From positions 1 to 43,265 of the forward strand of contig DYSO01000007.1 in NCBI GenBank assembly GCA_020718225.1: a stretch of DNA of 43,265 nucleotides, given 5' to 3'. The DNA comes from Draconibacterium orientale (GTDB lineage Bacteria; Bacteroidota; Bacteroidia; Bacteroidales; FEN-979). Each line of letters opens with the position of its first letter. The first letter of the stretch is position 1. The notes beneath the pieces are model-generated. The model did no database searches, was not told the origin of the DNA, and saw only the letters and a list, made by a program, of their open reading frames with translations. Shown one piece after another: positions 26,201-34,350 of this stretch. The position numbers were made by a program, and so were the translations under genes.

Positions 26201-27014
26201 GGACCAACTCATCCAATCAGAAAAACTGGCCTCTCTGGGGGCGTTGACTGCCGGGATCGCCCACGAAATTCAAAACCCGCTCAATTTTGTAAACAATTTT
26301 TCCTCCCTTTCCGGTGAACTGGCCGGCGAACTCGACGTATTTATCAGGGAGATCAAAGATCAGATCCCTGCCGATAAATACGAGGACGCTGCCGAAGTGA
26401 TCGGAATGATCAAGGGAAATGTCATGAAGATTAACGAACATGGAAAACGCGCCGAAAGTATTGTAAAAGGGATGCTCCAGCATTCACGGGGCAGAAGCAG
26501 CGAATTCGAAGAGGTAGATATCAACAACATGGTAGCCGAATATGTTAACCTGGCTTATCACGGGATGCGGGCCAAAGACAAAAGCTTTAACACCAGTATC
26601 AAAACACAACTCGACCCCGCCGTGGGAAAAGCCCGTGTTGTTCCTCAGGACCTGAGCCGGGTTATTCTCAATATTGTCAATAATTCCTGTTATGCGCTCG
26701 ATGAAAAGACGAAAAAACACCTCCCGGGTTTCAACCCTGAAGTGGTTATCAGCACATTGAAAGTAAACGATAAAATAGAAATCCGGATTAAAGACAACGG
26801 GACCGGCATCCCCGACCATGTGATCGAAAAAATATTCAACCCTTTCTTCACTACAAAACCTACCGGGAAAGGAACGGGTTTGGGCCTTTCCATGAGTTTC
26901 GATATTGTAACCCAAATCCACAAAGGCAAACTGGAAGTAAAATCAAAAGAGGGTGAATTTACCGAATTCATCCTCACCATTCCCGAACGCCAACCACAAG
27001 AAACCCGGACCTGA
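23283..27014 (+). CDS. propeller-type sensor histidine kinase
   Basis: A 1243-residue membrane sensor kinase. A signal peptide (residues 1-22, ending MAQTG) precedes a large periplasmic double-propeller region (about 30-650) with repeated two-component-propeller blades such as LATDSAGRVYVGARGELGML and LQEDSTGAIWAATLTKGVFRY. A Y_Y_Y-type domain (about 660-725: YNSLRFEFSAPFYSALGENQYRYLLEG) and one membrane span (about 730-755) follow. A coiled coil and a GAF-like region (760-960) lead to the HisKA dimerisation helix, with His994 in GIAHEIQNPLNFVNNF. The ATPase domain has N-box ILNIVNNSCYAL, DNGTGIPDHV and GTGLGLSMS. It lacks the receiver and AraC modules of hybrid systems and therefore needs a separate response regulator, none of which lies in this operon. 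ATG 23289 is an alternative start. Confidence 0.93.
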   Translation: MTMNKLLIPLLFYFHVGLCMAQTGQQGENGHPFVKNFDANQYKAHAQNFAVARDHNGIMYFGNFAGILQYDGEFWKLIPTEKTTRVTALATDSAGRVYVGARGELGMLVPDNEGSMIFSSLINRSKEELGFLDVFRIFPTRDGICFLTKKKIFIRNEGIMETFNPGDEIIAGFYLNNRLYLQLKSKGLALFANRKLTPIPGGDFFAGAIEIKSMLPFAHNEILIASGTQGLYLMDSTGIRQFKTNADDSFRKSVITSGAVLKDSTYAFGTSRQGIIILYPTGSIKLVIDKKANLLDQNVQELFADENNILWAALNNGISMVEIPAPLNYFDDNSGLNGSVNHIIRFKGQLYVSTYQGLFWYDRNNLGFKSFPQIITACWGVVPFGDELLAATSQGIFSIRGNNVHLIKDGFTMSLIRSSLDPSLFLTGEMGGFFSLKNKNGSWTLQLIDASEEEITDLQEDSTGAIWAATLTKGVFRYTIGSQTSEYFNETSGLPETAGSTINILNGKVTVSTRQGVYLFDDKTRSFHKIYLTENDTTNEGQWYSFITETKDGNLWVNAGDETQLTLLKKQGKWYKREQTPFLPIDDWVIWAMYPEDDGASWFGGPNGLLKYDPSVKLQNLDPWPTLIRQVTTKDDSVLFSGLAGQTILPYKYNSLRFEFSAPFYSALGENQYRYLLEGFEETYSDWSAQSHKEYTNLPKGDYIFRVHARNVYNRISKEATFSFRILAPWYSTWWAFLLYTILAGGLMYLILILRNRQLLKEKKALEQKISERTAEVVQQKEEIEKQSEELANKNDELEKINIVVKAINSEINFANLLQSLLEKTRMIKSVDKSTALVFDKTLNTFKFKASFGWDINILEEVTLSLAQAEKRYLKNAEEIFEDIFLKTDFSSLDDIAVLNQLGLPKSMLVLVIKVENKVEAFLILENMNRSNAFENRDLSFIRNSKEHIISAFIKTRILEDLQQTLQNLKETQDQLIQSEKLASLGALTAGIAHEIQNPLNFVNNFSSLSGELAGELDVFIREIKDQIPADKYEDAAEVIGMIKGNVMKINEHGKRAESIVKGMLQHSRGRSSEFEEVDINNMVAEYVNLAYHGMRAKDKSFNTSIKTQLDPAVGKARVVPQDLSRVILNIVNNSCYALDEKTKKHLPGFNPEVVISTLKVNDKIEIRIKDNGTGIPDHVIEKIFNPFFTTKPTGKGTGLGLSMSFDIVTQIHKGKLEVKSKEGEFTEFILTIPERQPQETRT

Positions 27015-27017
27015 CCC

Positions 27018-27632
27018 ATGAAACGAATGGTTCTCCTCTTTTTTTCAACCCTTTTCTTCCACTTGGGGGCATCGGGACAGGCTATTTTTAAGATCAACCA
27101 GTACAACATCATTTACACCGGAGACCTGATGCCTGTCATAACCCTATTTACCAATTATTCCTTCAATAAAAAACTCAGCATCACCGGTTATTTTTATGTA
27201 AATGGCTATGAAAAAAACAGTTGGGGCGAAGGTTTGGCCGGGTTGACCTATACGCCTGTCACAGGAATATCCGTGGGGTTCCTGGGTGGTTTCCAGTCAA
27301 ATGAGCAAGTCCTCTGGAGGGTTTCACCCATTGTCATTCTCAATAAAAACCGGTTTTCTTTCTTTGGGGCTTTTGAATTTGGAGGTCAGCGCTACCGGTG
27401 GGATGCCATGGGATTTTATTCAATAAAATGGTTTAAATTCGGTGCAGAATTCATCCGATATTACCAGATGTATGCCGCAGGGCCCCGTATTGAATTCTCA
27501 TTTCTGAAAAAACAACCCATAACCCTATTTTACAGCGGGTTATGGGACTGGACTTATGGCCGCTATGCATCCATGTTTGGGATTTATTCAACATTCGGGA
27601 TCTCACCGGGAGCAGTTTTGCTTGATGATTAA
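27018..27632 (+). CDS. small outer-membrane beta-barrel-like protein
   Basis: A 204-residue exported protein. Residues 1-21 are a signal peptide (MKRMVLLFFSTLFF...ASGQA). The rest alternates aromatic and glycine residues in amphipathic strands (SITGYFYVNGYEKNSWGEG, YTPVTGISVGFLGGF, RFSFFGAFEFGGQRYRWDAMG), as in an eight- to ten-stranded outer-membrane barrel. The family is not recognised. It starts 3 bases after the kinase stop and closes the five-gene overlapping operon. It could be the outer-membrane exit or sensor component for that system. No terminator was found in the 63 bases before the next gene. Confidence 0.75.
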   Translation: MKRMVLLFFSTLFFHLGASGQAIFKINQYNIIYTGDLMPVITLFTNYSFNKKLSITGYFYVNGYEKNSWGEGLAGLTYTPVTGISVGFLGGFQSNEQVLWRVSPIVILNKNRFSFFGAFEFGGQRYRWDAMGFYSIKWFKFGAEFIRYYQMYAAGPRIEFSFLKKQPITLFYSGLWDWTYGRYASMFGIYSTFGISPGAVLLDD

Positions 27633-27695
27633 CCAAACCGGAACCCCTTCTCAAGACACTCAAACGGAAAGAACCTTTAAATTTAACATTTACCT

Positions 27696-28649
27696 ATGAA
27701 AGCCCTGGTATTCGACGGATCCTTAAAAATTCAGGAAACTCCAATTCCCCAACCGAAAGAGCATGAAGCGCTGATTAAAATCCTCTTTTCCTCAATCTGC
27801 AATACCGATCTTGAAATCATCAAGGGATATATGGGTTTTACCGGGATTTTAGGCCATGAATTTGTGGGTGAAGTCGTTAATCGTTCCAGCGATTTCTATG
27901 GTAAAACGGTTGTGGGGGAGATCAATTGTCCCTGCGGCACGTGTTATTTATGTAAAACCGGACGTAAAACGCATTGCCCTAACCGGACTGTCCTTGGAAT
28001 CCAGGGCCATCCCGGGGTTTTTGCCGGGTATATCGTACTGCCGGAAGAGAACCTGAAAATTGTCCCCGGGAACCTTCCCCTGACCTCTGCTGTCTTTACC
28101 GAACCATTGGCTGCCGCCATAGAAATTTTCGAACAAGTTCAGATCAAACCCTCCCAACATGTTTTTATTTTCGGGGCAGGCAAACTGGGATTACTCATCT
28201 CTCAGGTTTTCAGGCTCAACGGTTGTGATTATACCACTTTTGACACCCATGGCCCGAAGATAAAAAAAGCGATCGAAACAGGCATCCATGCCAAAGAACT
28301 TTCAGCCCTGGGCGAATCGGAGAAAGCTGAGATCTGCATCGATTGTACCGGTAACCCGGCCGGGATCAACCTGGCGCTTGCCCATCTTTACCCAAGGGGA
28401 AAGCTCATTCTTAAAACCACTGTTGCCCAATCGGAAAAAATTGACCTGAACCAGATCGTTATCCATGAGTTCGAACTTATCGGGTCCCGCTGCGGAGTTT
28501 TTGAATCCGCTTTACGCCTGCTCAGCCAGGAGTTGGTAAACCCCCAACCCCTGATCACCGCTATATTTCCGTTCGATGATATCCTGCAGGCTTTTCACAC
28601 TGCCATGCAACCCGATTCGTTAAAAATACTCATCCGGCATGGATCGTAA
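27696..28649 (+). CDS. zinc-dependent MDR-family dehydrogenase
   Basis: A 317-residue medium-chain dehydrogenase/reductase. The catalytic zinc ligands are Cys35 (SICNTDLE), His54 with Glu55 (GHEFVGEV) and Glu136 (FTEPLA). The structural-zinc loop CPCGTCYLCKTGRKTHC (78-94) has four cysteines at 80, 83, 86 and 94. The NAD(P)-binding turn is FGAGKLG (159-165). The MDR family includes alcohol, threonine and polyol dehydrogenases; the substrate cannot be fixed. Members near 340-350 residues are usual, so this is slightly short but complete. A one-mismatch -7 box, TAAATTTA (27678-27685), lies just upstream and suggests an independent, nearly leaderless transcript. Confidence 0.9.
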   Translation: MKALVFDGSLKIQETPIPQPKEHEALIKILFSSICNTDLEIIKGYMGFTGILGHEFVGEVVNRSSDFYGKTVVGEINCPCGTCYLCKTGRKTHCPNRTVLGIQGHPGVFAGYIVLPEENLKIVPGNLPLTSAVFTEPLAAAIEIFEQVQIKPSQHVFIFGAGKLGLLISQVFRLNGCDYTTFDTHGPKIKKAIETGIHAKELSALGESEKAEICIDCTGNPAGINLALAHLYPRGKLILKTTVAQSEKIDLNQIVIHEFELIGSRCGVFESALRLLSQELVNPQPLITAIFPFDDILQAFHTAMQPDSLKILIRHGS

Positions 28650-28779
28650 CCGGAAATGGTATTTTAATTCAAAAAAAATATGACCAGATTAAAAAAAATC
28701 ATTTAATTTCGCATAGTCCCTGATCCGGGACAGGTAATCATGATTTATCATAAGTACAAACAATTTTTCAACTGAATTT

Positions 28780-29631
28780 ATGAAAGCACTGAAAAAAAGT
28801 TATTCCGGCCTTGCAGTGGCTGCTTTGTTTTTTGTTATCGCACTCACTGGCTGTAACAGTACATCCAATAAGGATAAAGAGGCAAACGAAGCCGTTGTCG
28901 ATACCATCCGAAAGGAGGTGGCCCTGAGCCCTGAGTCGCAAAACCTGCTCTACAAATTCCCGACCCCATTTGAAGTAACTGCCATGCTTGAAAAAGCCAA
29001 AGCGGGTTTCATTTTTGATATCACCAATGCTCCGGCCAACGTTACAAAATACACTACTGAAAAAAGCAAAGCACTCAACCTCGGAATTTACAGCGCCGAC
29101 CTGAGTTATTCTGCCACTTACAACCGGACAGATGAAACCAATAAATTTTTGGCCTGTACCAATAAACTGGCCGACGAATTAGGCATCGCCGGCGTTTACG
29201 ACCAAACCCTGCTGGATAAAATTAAAAAATACAACAACAACAAGGATTCGCTGGTCAGTATCATCAACCGGGTTTTTGCACAAACCAATGAATTTTTATC
29301 GAAAAATGACCGCAACCAAATTGCTGTCCTCATCGCAACCGGAGGTTTCTGTGAAGCTATTTACCTCACCGCATTTCTTGGCGAAGTAGCTAAGGATAAT
29401 ACCCGGATCATGGCCATCATTGCAGCGCAAAAAGAAAATTACGAAAAACTTTCAACCATCCTTTCGGCATACAATAACGATCAGAATATGAAGGCCATTG
29501 CTGATGAAGTTGTAAAACTGAAAGCGATCTGGGAAAACTATGGTATTAAATCGGGAAAGAAAATCCCGTTTGAAAAAACAGCAGAAATCGGTGATCTGGC
29601 CGAAAGCGTCCGTCTTCACTTTGTGAAATAA
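28780..29631 (+). CDS. hypothetical helical lipoprotein
   Basis: A 283-residue lipoprotein of unknown function. The signal peptide ends in the lipobox LTGC with Cys25 as the lipidated residue. The mature part is largely alpha-helical: LLYKFPTPFEVTAMLEKAKAGF, NLGIYSADLSYSATYNRTDET, DLAESVRLHF. It has no recognised catalytic motif. It lies 130 bases after the dehydrogenase and is followed by a strong terminator, so it is likely monocistronic. A weak -7-like TAATTTCG stands at 28704-28711. Confidence 0.8.
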   Translation: MKALKKSYSGLAVAALFFVIALTGCNSTSNKDKEANEAVVDTIRKEVALSPESQNLLYKFPTPFEVTAMLEKAKAGFIFDITNAPANVTKYTTEKSKALNLGIYSADLSYSATYNRTDETNKFLACTNKLADELGIAGVYDQTLLDKIKKYNNNKDSLVSIINRVFAQTNEFLSKNDRNQIAVLIATGGFCEAIYLTAFLGEVAKDNTRIMAIIAAQKENYEKLSTILSAYNNDQNMKAIADEVVKLKAIWENYGIKSGKKIPFEKTAEIGDLAESVRLHFVK

Positions 29632-29660
29632 AAAAACCGGCCCAAATGAACGGGTAATCT

Positions 29661-29693
29661 AAAACCACCTTTGTTTTCAAAGGTGGTTTTTTT
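29661..29693 (+). terminator. rho-independent terminator after the lipoprotein gene
   Basis: A perfect 13-base-pair stem (AAAACCACCTTTG pairing with CAAAGGTGGTTTT) with a TTTT loop runs into further T residues. It starts 30 bases after the lipoprotein stop and sits just before the promoter of the next gene. Confidence 0.9.
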
Positions 29694-29709
29694 ATCGTTT
29701 CAATTTTCG

Positions 29710-29717
29710 TACTTTTG
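29710..29717 (+). promoter_or_regulatory. Bacteroidota -7 promoter box for the ABCG transporter gene
   Basis: TACTTTTG is an exact TAnnTTTG match, 22 bases before the ATG at 29740 and just after the preceding terminator. Confidence 0.6.
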
Positions 29718-29739
29718 GTTCTGACAAATTCACACTTCT

Positions 29740-32700
29740 ATGTCGGAACCTATCCTGATGGCGTTGGTTCAACTTTTCGCCATAGTTGCAGCATCCGTTA
29801 AGAAACAGGTTTCTGCAAACACCCGGACCATACTCGAATCGTATCTCCGCCAGCACCTGAATAACCAGGAGCTGGATGAATACCTGAAACTATTTGATGA
29901 ACTGATGTTCTTTCATCAACCGGATGATGAAATCACCGAAGGGGGCGGATTGGACGTTTCAGATAAAATCCGCAACATCTGTCAGAAAATCCAAAACCAG
30001 CTTACATCCAAAGACCGGCTGATTGTTTTTTATAACTTTTTGGAATTCCTGGATGAACTTGCCCGCGACCAGGAGGAAAAACCAGTTGTGGGGGCCCCTT
30101 TAGCCGAAAAATACATCCTGGTATTTAAAGAGGTTTTCAATCCCCCGGAACAGGAATATTGTAATGCCCGTGCCTTTATTTTCGATCCTTTCGGAAAAAC
30201 CATGAACCAGGAACATCTTCTGGTCATCGACGCCCTGCCCGACAACCCGCAGCACCCCTTCAAACATATAACCCGCGAACATCTTGACGGGAAAATCATC
30301 ATACTCTATGTAGCCTCCGTCAGGACCATGATCTGCCGTTATCTGGGAAATGATGAATTATTCCTGAACGGTCACAATGTCCCCCCCTATCGTTCCTTTG
30401 TCTTTACCACCGGATCTATACTGAAAAACCTTAAAATCGCACCGGTTTATTATGCCGATGTTGCCGCCCAGTTCCTTCATTCCAAAGAGAAAATTAAAAT
30501 CGAATTTACAGCAAAAGAGGTTGAATACCGTTTTAAAAACAGTGTTAACGGGATCCATCCTTTCAGCTTTACTGCCGATTCAGGGGAATTGATCGGGGTA
30601 ATGGGAGGCAGCGGCGTTGGAAAATCGACCCTGCTGAATCTCCTCAACGGGAACCTCACCCTGAACCAGGGCCAAATCCTCATCAATGGTTATAACCTGG
30701 AACAAGAGAAAGAAAAGCTCCAGGGCATCATCGGCTTCGTTCCCCAGGACGATCTTCTGGTGGAAGAACTGACCGTTTTCCAGAACCTTTTCTTCAATGC
30801 CAAACTTTGTTTTAAAGATTTTTCCAAAAAACAACTGATCCGGTCCGTAATGAAGGTTTTAAAGGATATCGATCTGATCGGCATCAAAGATCTGACCGTT
30901 GGCGACCCCCTCAATAAATATATCAGCGGGGGCCAGCGCAAACGGTTAAATATCGCCCTTGAACTCATCCGCGAACCCTCCGTGCTCTTTGCCGATGAAC
31001 CAACCAGCGGCCTCTCCTCCATGGATTCGGAAATGGTGATGCTGCTGCTGAAAGAACAGACATTGAAAGGGAGACTGGTCATCGTGAATATCCATCAGCC
31101 TTCGTCCGATATATTTAAGTTGTTTGACAAACTTTTAATCATGGACAAAGGCGGGTACCCAATCTATTATGGTAACCCGATCGATGCCCTAACCTGGTTC
31201 AAATCGGCCACCAACCACGTTAATCCCGATGAAAGCGAATGTCAGTATTGCGGCTATGTAAACCCCGAACAACTCCTTCAGATAACAGAATCAAAAATCA
31301 TCAATGAATACGGGCGCATAACGGGAAACCGAAAAATTGCACCCAAAGAGTGGTACGACCTTTTCAGGAATAAAATCCAGCCACAAATTAAAATCAGAGA
31401 TGAAAAAAGCAACGTTCCCGGAAGCCATTTTAAAGTCCCTGGCCGCTTCAAACAATTCCGGATTTTCGCACTCCGAAACCTGCTGACCAAAGTCACCAAC
31501 CGTCAATACATGTTGATCAACCTGCTGGAAGCGCCATTTCTGGCTATGTTGCTTGCATATCTTACCCGCTGGCGTTTCGGGGAACAATACCTGTTCAGCG
31601 ATAACCGGAACCTGGTACCCTATCTCTTTATGAGCGTGGTGGTTTCCCTCTTTTTAGGTATGATGGTCAGCGCCGAAGAGATCATCAAGGACCGCAGGAT
31701 ACTCAAACGGGAAGCATTCCTTCACCTGAGCCGCTTCAGTTATCTGAATGCAAAGATCATCCTTCTTTTTATCCTTTCGGCCATTCAGACCATCCTGTAT
31801 GTCGTGGCCGGAAACCTGGTGCTCGGCATTCATGGCATGACCACCGGCTATTTCCTGATTCTGTTTTCCACTGCATGCTTTGCCAATATGGTCGGACTGA
31901 ACATATCCTCGGGGTTGAATTCCGTGGTTGCAATTTATATCCTGATCCCATTCATCCTGGTGCCTCAACTGCTCCTGAGCGGTACCATTGTCCCTTTCGA
32001 TTACCTAAACCCCGCCATCGCCTCACGTACCAGCGTTCCGCTCGTGGGAGATATGATGACTTCGCGATGGACCTTCGAAGCCCTTGCCGTTGAACAGTTT
32101 AAAAACAACAAATACGAAAAGATATTCTATCCCTGCGATAAAGAGATATCCCATTACAATTATACCACCGCTTATGTTATCCCGACACTTAAATCGGAAT
32201 TGGATGAGTGCCAGAGAAACCTTGTCCTGAAACTAAAACCCGACCGTACCAGGGATCTGCTTGCCATTCTGAAGACTGAAATCCCGTTGCTTCAGAAAGA
32301 GGCTGGTTTTACCTCATTTCCGTTTACGCAGGTGTTTAATGAACATCTGTTCAACGACTCCCTGGTCCAAAATACCAAAGCCTACCTCGACTCCCTCAGC
32401 CGGTATTTCTCCTCCCGACTTACCCTTGTTACCGCCCGAAGGGATGCCGTTTATGAACAATTGGTCAGGAAATGGGGGGAAGATGGCGTTTATGCTTTCA
32501 AACAGGCATATTATAATGAAAATATCGCCGACCTGGTCCTGAATAAAGCAAGTGAAAACAAGATCCTGGAAGGAAAGGGAAAACTCATCCGAAAAAAAGA
32601 CCCCATTTTTATGGATCCCGTTTCACACGATGGCAGGGCGCATTTCTATGCCCCTGTGAAATTTATTGGTAACTGGTCCATAGATACCTTCTGGTTCAAT

Positions 32701-32817
32701 TTCGCCGTCATCTGGCTGATGTCATCCATTTTATACATAACCCTTCTGCACGATACCATCCGTAAGGGCATCGTGTTTTTCGAGCGGATGAAATTCAATA
32801 AAAAACGGAAAGGATAA
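29740..32817 (+). CDS. ABCG-type ABC transporter with N-terminal TerB-like domain
   Basis: A 1025-residue one-piece ABC protein. Residues 5-110 are helical and resemble a TerB-like domain. Residues 120-250 are beta-rich and could be an FHA-like module (YLGNDELFLNGHNVPPYRSF). The ATPase spans 255-475: Walker A GGSGVGKST (289-297), signature ISGGQRKR (395-402), Walker B VLFADEPTSGL (415-425), and His452 in VNIHQPSS, all typical of the ABCG/White group. CQYC (501-504) is a possible metal site. Membrane spans occupy about 590-755. An unusual non-membrane insertion (about 760-975) precedes the last span (FWFNFAVIWLMSSILYITLL). ABCG proteins are usually half-transporters, so this should dimerise. 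The substrate and direction are unknown. It is monocistronic between a promoter and a terminator. Confidence 0.88.
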   Translation: MSEPILMALVQLFAIVAASVKKQVSANTRTILESYLRQHLNNQELDEYLKLFDELMFFHQPDDEITEGGGLDVSDKIRNICQKIQNQLTSKDRLIVFYNFLEFLDELARDQEEKPVVGAPLAEKYILVFKEVFNPPEQEYCNARAFIFDPFGKTMNQEHLLVIDALPDNPQHPFKHITREHLDGKIIILYVASVRTMICRYLGNDELFLNGHNVPPYRSFVFTTGSILKNLKIAPVYYADVAAQFLHSKEKIKIEFTAKEVEYRFKNSVNGIHPFSFTADSGELIGVMGGSGVGKSTLLNLLNGNLTLNQGQILINGYNLEQEKEKLQGIIGFVPQDDLLVEELTVFQNLFFNAKLCFKDFSKKQLIRSVMKVLKDIDLIGIKDLTVGDPLNKYISGGQRKRLNIALELIREPSVLFADEPTSGLSSMDSEMVMLLLKEQTLKGRLVIVNIHQPSSDIFKLFDKLLIMDKGGYPIYYGNPIDALTWFKSATNHVNPDESECQYCGYVNPEQLLQITESKIINEYGRITGNRKIAPKEWYDLFRNKIQPQIKIRDEKSNVPGSHFKVPGRFKQFRIFALRNLLTKVTNRQYMLINLLEAPFLAMLLAYLTRWRFGEQYLFSDNRNLVPYLFMSVVVSLFLGMMVSAEEIIKDRRILKREAFLHLSRFSYLNAKIILLFILSAIQTILYVVAGNLVLGIHGMTTGYFLILFSTACFANMVGLNISSGLNSVVAIYILIPFILVPQLLLSGTIVPFDYLNPAIASRTSVPLVGDMMTSRWTFEALAVEQFKNNKYEKIFYPCDKEISHYNYTTAYVIPTLKSELDECQRNLVLKLKPDRTRDLLAILKTEIPLLQKEAGFTSFPFTQVFNEHLFNDSLVQNTKAYLDSLSRYFSSRLTLVTARRDAVYEQLVRKWGEDGVYAFKQAYYNENIADLVLNKASENKILEGKGKLIRKKDPIFMDPVSHDGRAHFYAPVKFIGNWSIDTFWFNFAVIWLMSSILYITLLHDTIRKGIVFFERMKFNKKRKG

Positions 32818-32842
32818 TTATCAACAGAAATGCCATTTAACA

Positions 32843-32885
32843 GAAATGCCCCTATCGGACAGAAAGGGGCATTTCATCTTTTTTT
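32843..32885 (+). terminator. rho-independent terminator after the ABCG transporter gene
   Basis: An 11-base-pair stem (GAAATGCCCCT pairing with AGGGGCATTTC) with an 11-base loop is followed by ATC and a run of seven T. It begins 26 bases after the stop. The left arm partly overlaps a short direct repeat, ACAGAAATGCC, present at 32824-32834 and 32840-32850. Confidence 0.85.
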
Positions 32886-33053
32886 ACCACCGTTGTGGTA
32901 TGGAGGAATACAGGTCCCGCCATGAGGATCCACCAAAAAAGGTGGAAGTAAACATTAAGTCATATTTAATGCAACTGACCAAATATACTACTATTTATCC
33001 GAAAAAATTCCATTTTAACATTTTTTAAGAAATCAGAAAACGGCCAGGCTGAA

Positions 33054-34343
33054 TCAATGGGTAAAAGGCAGTTTATCAGGAATTTGAGGCATCCGTGGTT
33101 TTTGTCCTTCCTGTAACGGGGCGGTTTTATCCTTCTTTCCGAATAAACGGTCCAACACCTGTTTTGAATTAAATAAATGCAGCAGATAATCCGACTGTTT
33201 TCCGGTAATGATTTCGTTCTCCTTTTTCCGAAAAAGATTGAAGATTGAAGTATTATTGGTGTAGAACAGATGGGAATCCTGTGAAAAAATCGAATAGGCC
33301 TCTCCGGAAAGAAATATCTTTCCTTTCAGTTGTGGCCCCCGGAGGTTGGAAATGTCATAGATATAGATAAAGCCTGATGTACTGCCTGCAACCAACATTT
33401 CGCCGATGAAGGTAAACGACCATAGTTCATGGTTATCGACAGGAAGCGTGTAAAGGCATTTGAAATCGGGTAATTCTGAGATTTTAATCAACCCGTCGAA
33501 ACTACAGGTAAAAACAATTTCCGGTTTCCGCGGATGGACCAGGATACCTGTAATATCATCCTGATGAACCTGATAAGAGGCATAAAGCCGGTCATTGCGA
33601 AGATTATACAAATGGATAAAACCTGTAATATCGGTTGAGATAAGTATGTTAAAACCAGGAGCGTGGCACATGGTACGGAAATCGCCCCGGATTGAATTTT
33701 CTTTTAACAACGTTCCCGAGTGAAGGTGAAAAACATTCAGAAACCCACTGTTTGAGATCACATACAAGCGCTCCCCGATGGGAATACAAACACCGCTCCT
33801 GGTGCTGCTTTTGTGTTGGCCGGTATGGGAATAGGACTGAAGCAACCTTCCGGTTTTATAGTCCCATTTCCTTACAATATTTGTTCGGATCAACGGATTT
33901 TTCTCAACATCATAGCTCAGCGAAAAGATGTAGTTCCCATCGGGAGAGACCGTAACAAATGGGCTTCGCCCCATATATCGTTCAGTTAGCGCCATCCTCT
34001 GGGAAAAGTCGCTGAAATTGACCACGCGTACCGTTCCATCCCAACTGGAGGTGATGATTTCATCGCGGAACCTGACAATATGCCGCACCGTCGTTTCGTG
34101 GTGGTCGTACCATCGCAAAGCGCCTGTTTCAAGGTTGATCAGATGAACGCGACGGACGCCGGTATTTGCAATGATCAGGGTATGCTCCTTCTCATCATAA
34201 CACAGGCACCGGATGCCCAATGCAGGAATTTCGTTTTTTATTTTATACTGGTAATCTTCGATCAGGAGATCCAGAAAATCGTTCTGCCAGGGGACCATGG
34301 CCGAATTTTGGTCGGGGGGACAAACAGTCAGCATCGGTTTCAT
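33054..34343 (-). CDS. WD40-like beta-propeller protein
   Basis: A 429-residue protein without a signal peptide or membrane span, built from WD40-like blades. Examples are IRCLCYDEKEHTLIIANTG, VRFRDEIITSSWDGTVRVV, TGILVHPRKPEIVFTCSFDG and SFTFIGEMLVAGSTSGFIYIYD. Residues 360-429 form a charged, proline-rich tail. Bacterial WD40 proteins of this type usually serve as protein-binding scaffolds. It starts 7 bases after the unknown 459-residue protein and is the last of the minus-strand trio. The family is not recognised beyond the fold. Given its neighbours, its partners are likely the other two trio products. Confidence 0.82.
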   Translation of the reverse strand: MKPMLTVCPPDQNSAMVPWQNDFLDLLIEDYQYKIKNEIPALGIRCLCYDEKEHTLIIANTGVRRVHLINLETGALRWYDHHETTVRHIVRFRDEIITSSWDGTVRVVNFSDFSQRMALTERYMGRSPFVTVSPDGNYIFSLSYDVEKNPLIRTNIVRKWDYKTGRLLQSYSHTGQHKSSTRSGVCIPIGERLYVISNSGFLNVFHLHSGTLLKENSIRGDFRTMCHAPGFNILISTDITGFIHLYNLRNDRLYASYQVHQDDITGILVHPRKPEIVFTCSFDGLIKISELPDFKCLYTLPVDNHELWSFTFIGEMLVAGSTSGFIYIYDISNLRGPQLKGKIFLSGEAYSIFSQDSHLFYTNNTSIFNLFRKKENEIITGKQSDYLLHLFNSKQVLDRLFGKKDKTAPLQEGQKPRMPQIPDKLPFTH

Positions 34344-34350
34344 TTTTAAA

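Noticed and set aside
23283-27014. Propeller kinase as a full hybrid two-component system
   Set aside because: The protein ends after the ATPase domain, with no receiver or AraC-type DNA-binding region.
32846-33028. 60-residue plus-strand frame after the ABCG gene
   Set aside because: It starts inside the terminator hairpin and has no protein-like features.
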